From: CAWCTB01 sp963798275
GTDB lineage: Bacteria; Acidobacteriota; Terriglobia; Terriglobales; Acidobacteriaceae
Assembly (NCBI GenBank): GCA_963798275.1
Contig: CAWCTB010000048.1
Span: 18,429 to 82,428 of the forward strand
Direction of reading: 5' to 3'
Length of the DNA: 64,000 nt
The notes under the pieces were generated by a model. It saw nothing but the letters and a program-made list of their open reading frames with translations. It ran no database searches and was not told where the DNA came from. Shown piece after piece: positions 1 through 7,705 of this stretch; the first letter of the stretch is position 1, and each line of letters opens with the position of its first letter. A program made the translations under genes and the position numbers.

Positions 1-1
1 G

Positions 2-286
2 CTGGACGAGATCGACGACAACATTGACATGTACTCCTCGCACAAGGCCGACATGCGCAAAGGTTTGAAGCTGCTGATCGAGGCCGACAGCGAGTGGCAG
101 TTACAGCTCCGCCAACTCAAGCAACAATCTCCGCCCCTGGAACTGGAGCAATACGCTTTCGCGCTGACCGACGTCTCCGAGGCCCTGAACGCCAGCGCCG
201 ACGACGCCCGCGAAACCTTGCAGGAACAGAACGAACTGGCGAAAGAAAACAAGCTGAATAAGGACTGGACGGAGCGAAAGGACTGA
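2..286 (+). CDS. Hypothetical protein, 5' end outside window
   Basis: The reading frame is open from the first bases of the window and stops at 284-286, leaving about 94 residues of a C-terminal region. The sequence is strongly charged, rich in Glu, Lys, Gln and Leu, and its last 40 residues (DDARETLQEQNELAKENK and flanks) look like an amphipathic, probably coiled-coil helix. No catalytic motif, signal peptide or membrane segment is visible. I do not recognise the family. It is followed by about 170 bp without a gene before the SprT-like gene on the same strand, so the two could be co-transcribed, but nothing else supports a link. Confidence 0.45.
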   Translation: MDEIDDNIDMYSSHKADMRKGLKLLIEADSEWQLQLRQLKQQSPPLELEQYAFALTDVSEALNASADDARETLQEQNELAKENKLNKDWTERKD

Positions 287-458
287 GTGACTCCTCTGTG
301 GCAGAGAGGCGCGCCAACGTGCCAACACTGGGAGTTGTACATGGCAGCTTGCGACGCATGCAACCAGGCGGAAGCTGGTCGAGCCGCGAGAGTTGGCTCG
401 AATGCACACGCGCGATACGGTGAAATTGCCCCGCCGCTCGTGATACGGTAACAGCAGG

Positions 459-1145
459 TTGAGGGTGAATCTCCAGGAACTTCTTCAGCAGACCTACCGC
501 GAGTTGCGCCCTCGTGCGCCGATGCCGGAGTTTCGCATCCAGTTCTACCCTTTCGCCAACGTCAACAACACCATTCGGGTTCGCGACGGCATAGTGCATC
601 TCCGTATCTCGGATCTGCTGGAAGGCGCGCCCGAGACTGTGCTGCGGGCCATTGCTCACATCCTGTTAGCCAAAATCTACAAGAAACCGATCGAGCCCAT
701 TCATTCCACGCGCTACCGGCGGTATGTCAGCAGCCGTGATATGAGTGCCAAGGCACAATTGGTGCGCCAGGTGCGCGGCCACAAGCGTATCGATTCGGCG
801 CAAGGAATGGTTTACGATCTCGACGCAGTCTTTGAGGAAGTCAACACTGGCTTCTTCCATGGCCTGATGGCGCGGCCCCGCATGACGTGGAGCCGTAATC
901 ACGCACGCAACAGCCTGGCGCATTATGACCCGGCGCACAATGCGATTGTGGTGAGCCGGGTGTTTGACCATGAGCGCGTGCCGCGCTACGCCATCGAGTA
1001 CATCGTCTATCATGAGATGCTGCACCTGAAGCATCCCGTCAGATTGCGTGGCAGCCGGCGCTGTGTTCACGGCCCGGAGTTCCAGGCCGAAGAGAACTTG
1101 TTCCCTCACCTGGAGAAGGCCAAGGCTTTTCTACGGACCTTGTAA
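459..1145 (+). CDS. SprT-like / M48-type zinc metalloprotein
   Basis: The 228-residue product carries a zinc metallopeptidase motif HEMLH at about residues 185-189, preceded by a hydrophobic stretch (IEYIVYHEMLHLKH) and followed by CVHGPEFQ, whose His is likely the third zinc ligand. This is the arrangement of SprT-like and YgjP-type proteins. There is no signal peptide, so it should be cytoplasmic. The start is TTG at 459; an in-frame GTG lies at 465, and the upstream acagcagg is a weak ribosome site, so the exact start is uncertain by two codons. In the family such proteins are putative proteases or zinc-dependent DNA/RNA-associated factors; the substrate here is unknown. Confidence 0.75.
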   Translation: MRVNLQELLQQTYRELRPRAPMPEFRIQFYPFANVNNTIRVRDGIVHLRISDLLEGAPETVLRAIAHILLAKIYKKPIEPIHSTRYRRYVSSRDMSAKAQLVRQVRGHKRIDSAQGMVYDLDAVFEEVNTGFFHGLMARPRMTWSRNHARNSLAHYDPAHNAIVVSRVFDHERVPRYAIEYIVYHEMLHLKHPVRLRGSRRCVHGPEFQAEENLFPHLEKAKAFLRTL

Positions 1146-1180
1146 CAGCGGTTCCCAAGACGGTCCGGCGTGGCGTCCAG

Positions 1181-2980
1181 CTACTCGTCCAGCTCTTCTT
1201 CCAGGCCCGCGCCACGATAAGCCTTCATCACGTCGTCCAGGGTAAGTACCCCAAGCAACTGCTGCAGGTTGGCGCGGTGGACGACCGGTACCAGCGGCCT
1301 TTGTCCCATAACGCGCAGAGCATGGTCAAGGGAGTAATCGGGATGCAGGTAAGGAATCCTGGTAGCAACCACGTTATGAAGCGGAAAATCCAAATCGGCC
1401 GGCATACCCAACAATTGAGCCCGTGAGATGCCCCGCCAGTCGCCTCCGCCGGCATTTAGCACAAAGTAATCCTGCGACGAGCCCTGCACCTTCTGCAGCG
1501 CTTCCGCCACGGGAGTGTCCCCGCTAAGCGTCTGTCCTATGGGTGGACGCATGGCGTCCTCCACGCGCAGTTGCTGTACCTCGCGTTCTTCTTCGAGCGA
1601 CGGCAGGTCCATGCCATCCTGTTTCGACAGCACATCGAAGATCGGCACGGGCTGGAAGGTACGCGAAATAAAATAGGCAATCGCGTTCGACAGGATGACG
1701 GGCACGATGATGCTGTAGTTGCCGCTGACTTCCAGGATCATGAACACCGAGGTCATCGGCGCTCGCAGGATTCCGGCGAAGAGCGTTCCCATGCCGACCA
1801 GGGCGTATGCGCCGACAGGAATCGCCAGGTGCGGCACGATCGACTGCTCGACCAGGCCAACCGCGCCGCCAATCATCGCTCCCATAAAGAGGACGGGGGC
1901 AAACAGGCCGCCGGGCGTGCCACTGCTGAAGGACAAGCCGGTTCCGAAGATCTTCAGCGCACCCAGGATCAACAAGATCTGCCAGGTGTACTGCTCGTGC
2001 ATGGCCTGATCCATGTAGCTGTAACCGGCCCCCATAATCTGCGGGAACTTGATGCCGATCAGACCAATGATCAGTCCAGCGGCGGCAGGCTGGAAGTACT
2101 GCGTCCACGATGGGAGCTGCTGCAGCCGGGGCCGGAGATAACCGACATACTTCACGAACGCCAGGGACGCAAAGCCGCCGATCACGCCCAGCGTGGCGTA
2201 GGCGCCTAGCTCTCCCAGGTGAACCAGGTGATACGCGGGAACGCGGAACAGCGGTTCATCTCCCAGGAAGAGGCGCTCCACCACCGCGGCGGCGATTGCC
2301 GAGAGCACTACCGCACCCAGGATTCCGGCAGTCCAGCGTCCAATTACTTCCTCGATGACAAACAGCACCGCCGTGAGGGGAGCATTGAAGGCCGCCGCCA
2401 GACCGGCCGCCGCTCCAACCGGAGCGATCAGTCTCAGCTTTTCCCGTGACAGACGAAGCTTTCGGCCAAATGCCGAGGCAATGCCAGCGCCTATCTGCAG
2501 CGACGGATCTTCCGGCCCCAGCGGATGACCGGAACCAATGGCCAGTCCAGCCGTGATGAACTTGCCGATGATGGTGACGAACGGGATATAGCCGTCGTAG
2601 ATGTACAGTGCCGCTTTGGTCTGGTTTACGCCGCTGCCGCGGGCGCGGGTGAAGATGGTTTTCACCAGAAAGGCCACCACCAGGCCAACCAGCATGGGAG
2701 CGAGCACGACCCGCGGCAGCCCTGGCCGCAGTCCGCTGCCCAGCAACTTCAACCGGAGAAGGTCGATGCAGACTCGGAAGCACACCACTGCGAGACCCGA
2801 CGCGATGCCGATTAATACCGCAAGCAAAAGGAAGAACTGCTCCTCGCGAAGGCTGAACCGCCCGGGAGAAAGCATGTCGCGAAGCGCATCCCAGTACTTG
2901 CGGCGGGTAGGCGTGGACACGGTCGGCTTGGAAACCGGAGGGTCGATACGCGGGACGGTCTCCGGGGGCATGCCCGTCAT
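1181..2980 (-). CDS. CLC-family chloride channel/transporter with CBS pair
   Basis: The 599-residue product is a voltage-gated chloride channel family protein. The membrane domain (about residues 35-440) shows the three signature loops that line the anion path: ARGSGVNQTKA near residue 114, LGPEDPSLQIGAG near 156 (with the glutamate at the gating position) and GTPGGLFAPVLFMGA near 357. The C-terminal 140 residues contain two CBS repeats, which in this family bind nucleotides and regulate gating. It sits in the inner membrane and moves chloride or exchanges it for protons. Its ATG overlaps the stop codon of the upstream TPR gene by four bases (2977-2980), so the two form a translationally coupled operon. 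Confidence 0.93.
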   Translation of the reverse strand: MTGMPPETVPRIDPPVSKPTVSTPTRRKYWDALRDMLSPGRFSLREEQFFLLLAVLIGIASGLAVVCFRVCIDLLRLKLLGSGLRPGLPRVVLAPMLVGLVVAFLVKTIFTRARGSGVNQTKAALYIYDGYIPFVTIIGKFITAGLAIGSGHPLGPEDPSLQIGAGIASAFGRKLRLSREKLRLIAPVGAAAGLAAAFNAPLTAVLFVIEEVIGRWTAGILGAVVLSAIAAAVVERLFLGDEPLFRVPAYHLVHLGELGAYATLGVIGGFASLAFVKYVGYLRPRLQQLPSWTQYFQPAAAGLIIGLIGIKFPQIMGAGYSYMDQAMHEQYTWQILLILGALKIFGTGLSFSSGTPGGLFAPVLFMGAMIGGAVGLVEQSIVPHLAIPVGAYALVGMGTLFAGILRAPMTSVFMILEVSGNYSIIVPVILSNAIAYFISRTFQPVPIFDVLSKQDGMDLPSLEEEREVQQLRVEDAMRPPIGQTLSGDTPVAEALQKVQGSSQDYFVLNAGGGDWRGISRAQLLGMPADLDFPLHNVVATRIPYLHPDYSLDHALRVMGQRPLVPVVHRANLQQLLGVLTLDDVMKAYRGAGLEEELDE

Positions 2981-4308
2981 TGCTGCTCCTCCGCGTTGCG
3001 GCGAGCCAGCAGTTGCACTGCTCGCTCTTCAGGCGATTGCGGCGGGCAGGAGGATTCGGTGGACCGCATCGCCTCGTAGACAAACTCCATAGTGGAATTC
3101 ATGGCATCAGGATTGTGGACAAGGGCCTCTTGGGTCGCGGTCGATTTTCGCTGCAATCCGCTGTCATACAAGAGCTGCAACGAACTCGGCGCCGGTACCG
3201 CGGCGGATCCCTGGGCCGCGCTGGCTTGCAATGGCGCGGCTGCGGTCGTTGCCCCGCGTTTCGGGGTCCCGGCCGCAACGTCCAGGGTCACACCCTGCTT
3301 CGCCGCACAGTCGCTAAGGCGTTTCATGGTCAGGTCAAAGGCCGCAGCCACCCGACTGGCACGCTCCCTGAGCGAAAGGCTGCGATTGCCGGGATCAATC
3401 GCCAACACCGCGCGCACCAACGCCAGCCGGTCTGGGTCTTCGCTGCCGGGCTGGGCGGAGGTCAGGTTGACCGCCGTGGTCAGCAGGCGTTCTGCTTTGC
3501 GATAGTCGCCGAGAGCCAACGCCGCCTGTCCGGCCCCTGACCAGGCTTCAGCATTCTCAGGAGAGGCCTTCGTCACCAGGTCAAATGCCTTTTCAGCGCG
3601 CTGCGGCTCGTCTACCTGCAACAGAAGCTTGCCTAGTTGCAGTTGCAGGGCCGGGTCCTGGGGTGCAGCGGCTTGCAGAGCGATAAGTTCCGCGGCGGCC
3701 GCGCTGTTGTCCTTCTGTTGCAGCAGGTAGTTCACCAGCTCCAGGCGGGCAGCAGAGCGATGCTCCAGGGCATTGTCGCTCCAGATTCCGTCGATGGCAG
3801 TCCGGTAGTACCGAACCGCCTGTGCCCGGCCGTTACTCTTGGCGTAGAGACGCGCCAGGTCGAGGTTGACTTGCGCATTAACAGGCTCTTCAGCCCACAG
3901 ACTCAGCAAGTGCGCACGCGCTTCTGTCAGGGCTCCTTTCGTCTGAGGTCCCTCCGCCAGCAGTGCCTCTGCCAGCCGCAGGCGGTATTGCGGATTCTGG
4001 GGCTCATATCCCAGAGCGTTGCGAAAGTCCTCAATCGCCTGCCCGTTGTATTTCGCGGCTAAGTCCCGCTCCCCTCGCGAAAACCACCGCTGCGCCAACG
4101 ATGTCTGGAGATCATGCAGGTAAGAGACGTACCATTTCGTGAACCCGAAACCGGCGAGGATGCCGACAATAATGAGTGCGAAGATTAGCCGCGCTTTGGG
4201 GCTGGCATTCAGCTTTCCGCACTCCGGGCACCAATACGATCCTTCCGGCAACGAGTGCCCGCAGCGTATACAGGCGCTATGTGGCAAGGGTGGTGATTCC
4301 ACTGGCAT
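2977..4308 (-). CDS. Zinc-ribbon, membrane-anchored TPR protein
   Basis: The 443-residue product begins with a short zinc ribbon (CIRCGH...CPECGK, residues 13-32), then a single membrane helix (about residues 39-57, ARLIFALIIVGILAGFGF), then a long series of TPR-like helix pairs (about residues 70-290) and a low-complexity Ala/Pro/Ser tail. This is a typical domain order for acidobacterial scaffold proteins of unknown function: the ribbon faces the cytoplasm and the TPR part probably faces the periplasm. It is the first gene of an operon with the CLC channel (4 bp overlap). Whether it assists the channel is only an inference from the overlap. The start ATG at 4308 directly precedes the ribbon. 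Confidence 0.8.
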   Translation of the reverse strand: MPVESPPLPHSACIRCGHSLPEGSYWCPECGKLNASPKARLIFALIIVGILAGFGFTKWYVSYLHDLQTSLAQRWFSRGERDLAAKYNGQAIEDFRNALGYEPQNPQYRLRLAEALLAEGPQTKGALTEARAHLLSLWAEEPVNAQVNLDLARLYAKSNGRAQAVRYYRTAIDGIWSDNALEHRSAARLELVNYLLQQKDNSAAAAELIALQAAAPQDPALQLQLGKLLLQVDEPQRAEKAFDLVTKASPENAEAWSGAGQAALALGDYRKAERLLTTAVNLTSAQPGSEDPDRLALVRAVLAIDPGNRSLSLRERASRVAAAFDLTMKRLSDCAAKQGVTLDVAAGTPKRGATTAAAPLQASAAQGSAAVPAPSSLQLLYDSGLQRKSTATQEALVHNPDAMNSTMEFVYEAMRSTESSCPPQSPEERAVQLLARRNAEEQQ

Positions 4309-4525
4309 TTCGCAGCTCGCGTATAGCGACCCAGAACGGCGATACTCATTACTCTATCAAGAGTTGCCGGGGAAACAGTGTTTAACGGACTGCTTCTACG
4401 AACTGGTTTCTCTATCTTCACACGAATAAGTCGCAGCTTTTCAATACACACTGGCTTGCAAGTTGCGGCCGGTGGCCTCGTTTAGAATCAGTGAAGCTCC
4501 TCCTCAAAGGTGAGTCGTACGCGCG

Positions 4526-6196
4526 ATGGACCAATGGCTTCCAAAATCCGTCCTCTGCCTGAGGCATTACACCCTTCAGGACTTCCTCGCCGACCTGACT
4601 GCCGGCGTTACGGTAGGCCTAGTCGCGTTACCACTAGCCATGGCGTTCGCCATAGCCTCGGGACTGTCGCCGCAAGCCGGCATTTATTGCGCGATCGTCA
4701 CCGGTTTCTTGATCTCGGCGTTGGGTGGTTCCAAGGTGCAGATTGGCGGTCCTACGGGAGCATTCGTAGTGGTGGTCGCCGGGATCGTCGCCAAGCACGG
4801 GGTTGACGGGCTATTCATGTGCACCATGATGGCCGGCTTGCTGCTGTTCATCATGGGTGCCACGGGATTGGGAGCGGCGGTGAAATTCATTCCCCGCCCT
4901 GTGGTGCTGGGTTTCACCAACGGGATCGCGGTGCTCATCGCCAGCACCCAGATCAAAGATTTCTTCGGGCTGCAAGTCGACAAAATTCCGGGTGACTTCA
5001 TCGGCCGCATGCGTGTGCTGGCTGAGCACTTTGCCAGCCTCTCCTGGGAAGCTACGATCCTCGGTGTTGCGTCACTTGCCGTCATCTTGCTGACTGCGAA
5101 GATCACCAAGCGCCTGCCGGGCTACATTGTTGCTCTGGCGCTGGGGACGGTTGCCGCCGTCCTTTTGAAGCTGCCGGTGGAGACCATTGGCACACGCTTC
5201 GGAGGAATTCCCTCGGGTCCGCCGCACCTGCACATTCCGCAGTTCCATTGGAGCTTGGTGCACAGCGGCCTCATCTCGCCCGCCATCACGGTCGCTATGT
5301 TGGGCGCCATCGAGTCGCTCATGTCGGCTGTGGTTGCCGATCGCATGACCGGAGACAAGCACAACCCCAATGTCGAATTGATGGCCCAAGGTGTGGCGAA
5401 CATCTTCTCGCCCATGTTCGGCGGCCTGCCCGCGACCGGGGCCATCGCGCGCACTGCGACTAACATCCGCTCCGGCGCGCGCACACCCGTGGCCGGCATG
5501 ATCCACTCGCTCACCTTGCTGGCAATCCTGCTGTTCGCCGCCCGTCTGGCGTCGCGTGTGCCTCTGGTGGTGCTGGCGGCGATCCTGATGGTCGTCTCCT
5601 ACAACATGGGGGAATGGGCCGAGACCGGCAAGATTCTGCGCCTGTCGAAATCGGACATCTCCGTCTGGCTGGCCACTTTCGCGCTGACCGTGTTGGCTGA
5701 CCTCACCGTCGCCGTCGAGTTTGGCATGATCCTCGCGGCCCTGCTGTTCATCCGCAAGGTGACGGCAACCACCACGGTTTCCGCCGTGACCGACGACTAT
5801 GTCGAAGAAGGCCGCGTCCACATCCTCCAGGACAAGGACATTCCTGACTATGTGCAGGTCTTTCGCATTCACGGCCCGTTCCTCTTTGGCGCGACCGACA
5901 AGCTCGATATGGTGATCGAGCAGCTCGATTCGCTTCCCCCGGTCGTGATTATTCGCCTCCGCAACATGACGGCCATTGACGCCACCGGGCTCAAAGTCCT
6001 GGAAGACCTGGCGGACAAGTTGCGGGATTCCGGCAGAACGCTGATTTTTTGCGGCGCCCTCTCGCAGCCGCGGGCCCTGATGAAGCAGTCGGGCTTTGAC
6101 CAGCATGTAAGTAAAGAGAATGTCTGTCCAAACATCGAGGCGGCCCTCAATCGGGCAGCCATTGCACTGCAGGAAATGCAGGTCGGCGCGAGCTAG
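4526..6196 (+). CDS. SulP family anion permease with STAS domain
   Basis: The 556-residue product is a SulP (SLC26-like) transporter. The hydrophobic core (residues about 15-420) starts with the family pattern DLTAGVTVGLVALPLAMAFA and AIASGLSPQAGIYCAIV, and includes GGLPATGAIARTATNIRSGA. The last 115 residues, from about residue 441, form a STAS domain with the IDATGLKVLEDLADKL segment. Such proteins import sulfate, bicarbonate or other anions across the inner membrane; the substrate cannot be read from sequence. The ATG at 4526 is preceded by AAAGGTGAG at about 4506-4514. It is a single-gene unit on the plus strand, divergent from the zinc-ribbon TPR gene across a 217 bp gap. Confidence 0.93.
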   Translation: MDQWLPKSVLCLRHYTLQDFLADLTAGVTVGLVALPLAMAFAIASGLSPQAGIYCAIVTGFLISALGGSKVQIGGPTGAFVVVVAGIVAKHGVDGLFMCTMMAGLLLFIMGATGLGAAVKFIPRPVVLGFTNGIAVLIASTQIKDFFGLQVDKIPGDFIGRMRVLAEHFASLSWEATILGVASLAVILLTAKITKRLPGYIVALALGTVAAVLLKLPVETIGTRFGGIPSGPPHLHIPQFHWSLVHSGLISPAITVAMLGAIESLMSAVVADRMTGDKHNPNVELMAQGVANIFSPMFGGLPATGAIARTATNIRSGARTPVAGMIHSLTLLAILLFAARLASRVPLVVLAAILMVVSYNMGEWAETGKILRLSKSDISVWLATFALTVLADLTVAVEFGMILAALLFIRKVTATTTVSAVTDDYVEEGRVHILQDKDIPDYVQVFRIHGPFLFGATDKLDMVIEQLDSLPPVVIIRLRNMTAIDATGLKVLEDLADKLRDSGRTLIFCGALSQPRALMKQSGFDQHVSKENVCPNIEAALNRAAIALQEMQVGAS

Positions 6197-6439
6197 GGGA
6201 CGAGTCGCCGCAAACGGCGGGAAATCTGGCAGAGCCAAAACGGGACGTAACGGTTACTAGATGTCTTCGACCATAATTCGAGTCTTCGCTGCCGAGCAGG
6301 CAGGCGGTACTATTGTTGCACTTGGGCTGTTGAAGGTGGCCCGAGTCTGCGCGATCAGCTTCAGTTTTTCTGCAGACCAGCGCAGTTCGCTACCGCCTCC
6401 CGCTCATTCAACAATGCAGTCGGGCTTCGCCCAAACGAC

Positions 6440-7339
6440 ATGATGAATCCACGACAGGGTTGGTTTCGCAGGCTATTGTTTTGGGGCGGGGTTGGCTTGC
6501 TCACCTTAGTATTCCTAGGGCTGCTCGCCGTCCTCAACAACAACTTTTCCCTGGCATCAATGTCTCGCGAGCAGTTCCAATCGGAACTCAACCGGTCCGT
6601 TGAGGCTTCCACCAATTGGATCGCCCACCACCCCGAGATCATGGGCAACGAGGCGTTGATGTTCATGATCGCTGACATGGAGAGTATGTCAGGCGATCCG
6701 CGCCTCCGTGAACTGCTGGACAAGTACCCGCACAGCAGGTGGGTGGACCAGCCTTTCCAGCCGCTGACGTTTGTCTGGAAGCGAATGGTGGATCCGCATG
6801 CCAACGTGCCACGGATGGATCTGACCCAGGCACCCGAAGGAGGCGTGGCCGAGATGCTTTGGGACGCCTATGCCATGGCCCCCGATGCCGTCATCATCAG
6901 CAGCGGCCAGCGCGCCAATATGTTCTCCCCGACCAAGTTTTACTGGGGCGCAAGGCAGCACCAGCTCCTGGCTTTGGTCATGTACCGCCATTTCAACGGT
7001 GGTTCCGAGGAACTGAATAACACGATCAACCACCTGGCGGAGAAGATCGCCCGGGACCAACACTTCGATTTTCGGGTAACGGATTCGTATGTCCAAAGAA
7101 ATGCATTCGTGGTTGGGGCGGCGCGGCCCGACCTGATCCGGTCTCGCTGGATCGAGCGCACCATCGACTACCAGCACGCCGACGGCGGATGGAATTATTG
7201 CTGGTACGGCTGGTGCCGTGGAATTTTCGAATTCAAGGTGGAAAGCGAAACCTCGCAGCACGCTACCGTGCAGGCTGCGTGGTCCTTGTACATGCTCAAG
7301 TACCGCTACCCGCAGTGGGTAGAACAGCACTATCACTGA
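6440..7339 (+). CDS. Membrane-anchored protein of unknown function
   Basis: The 299-residue product has a basic N-terminus (RQGWFRR) and one strong membrane helix (about residues 14-32), then a soluble, probably periplasmic domain with no catalytic motif I can name. The C-terminal third (VQRNAFVVGAARPDLIRSRW and DGGWNYCWYGWCRGIF) is rich in aromatic residues and reminiscent of alpha/alpha-toroid repeats of the QW type seen in terpene cyclases and related proteins, but this is only a resemblance. Two ATG codons (6440 and 6443) begin the frame. No operon partner: SulP ends 240 bp upstream, and the downstream region is the ileS leader. Confidence 0.6.
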   Translation: MMNPRQGWFRRLLFWGGVGLLTLVFLGLLAVLNNNFSLASMSREQFQSELNRSVEASTNWIAHHPEIMGNEALMFMIADMESMSGDPRLRELLDKYPHSRWVDQPFQPLTFVWKRMVDPHANVPRMDLTQAPEGGVAEMLWDAYAMAPDAVIISSGQRANMFSPTKFYWGARQHQLLALVMYRHFNGGSEELNNTINHLAEKIARDQHFDFRVTDSYVQRNAFVVGAARPDLIRSRWIERTIDYQHADGGWNYCWYGWCRGIFEFKVESETSQHATVQAAWSLYMLKYRYPQWVEQHYH

Positions 7340-7705
7340 CGGCGCTTCAGCCGGAGACGAGTCCCGTCCGGGAACCCAGTTCCGTGCGGCACAGTCGCCG
7401 AAGGCTCGTCCAGACCCACGAAAAGCGTTTCTGCCGGACTGCTCGCACGCAAAACCCCAAAATGTACTCGGGTTTCGGGTTAGACATTGTTCCCAGCTAT
7501 CAAGGGGTAACCGGGCATTCCTGAATTCGATGCAGATCTTTCCCCATCGATTTGCCGGGTAGGCGTCACACCTCTCACGCCGTTCGAAGGACGAAGCGAG
7601 CAGGCACAGCAAGCCTGATAGACGGAGATTTTTGCCGCGCCCTATAATGAATAGATAGCTTGCTCGATTTTATTGATCTGGTAACAGGCTGGGGAGAAAT
7701 CCGGA
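7340..7705 (+). promoter_or_regulatory. Intergenic region with candidate ileS promoter
   Basis: This 366 bp gap contains no convincing gene. Near its 3' end there is a sigma-70-like promoter for ileS: -10 TATAAT at 7643-7648 and a -35 TAGACG at 7619-7624 with 18 bp spacing. GGGGAG at 7691-7696 serves as ribosome site for the GTG start at 7706. I looked for a T-box leader (specifier hairpin and the conserved T-box bulge) and saw none. Confidence 0.5.

Noticed and set aside
101..659. Long minus-strand frames opposite the first two genes
   Set aside because: They are Arg/Pro-rich antisense shadows of plus-strand coding and show no ribosome site or domain.
4684..6238. Long minus-strand frames across the SulP gene
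   Set aside because: They lie fully antisense to a well-conserved transporter and have shadow-type composition.
6261..6443. 60-codon frame between SulP and the unknown membrane protein
   Set aside because: No ribosome site, no recognisable sequence, and composition like non-coding DNA.
7340..7705. T-box riboswitch upstream of ileS
   Set aside because: No specifier hairpin or conserved T-box sequence could be found; only a promoter and ribosome site are visible.
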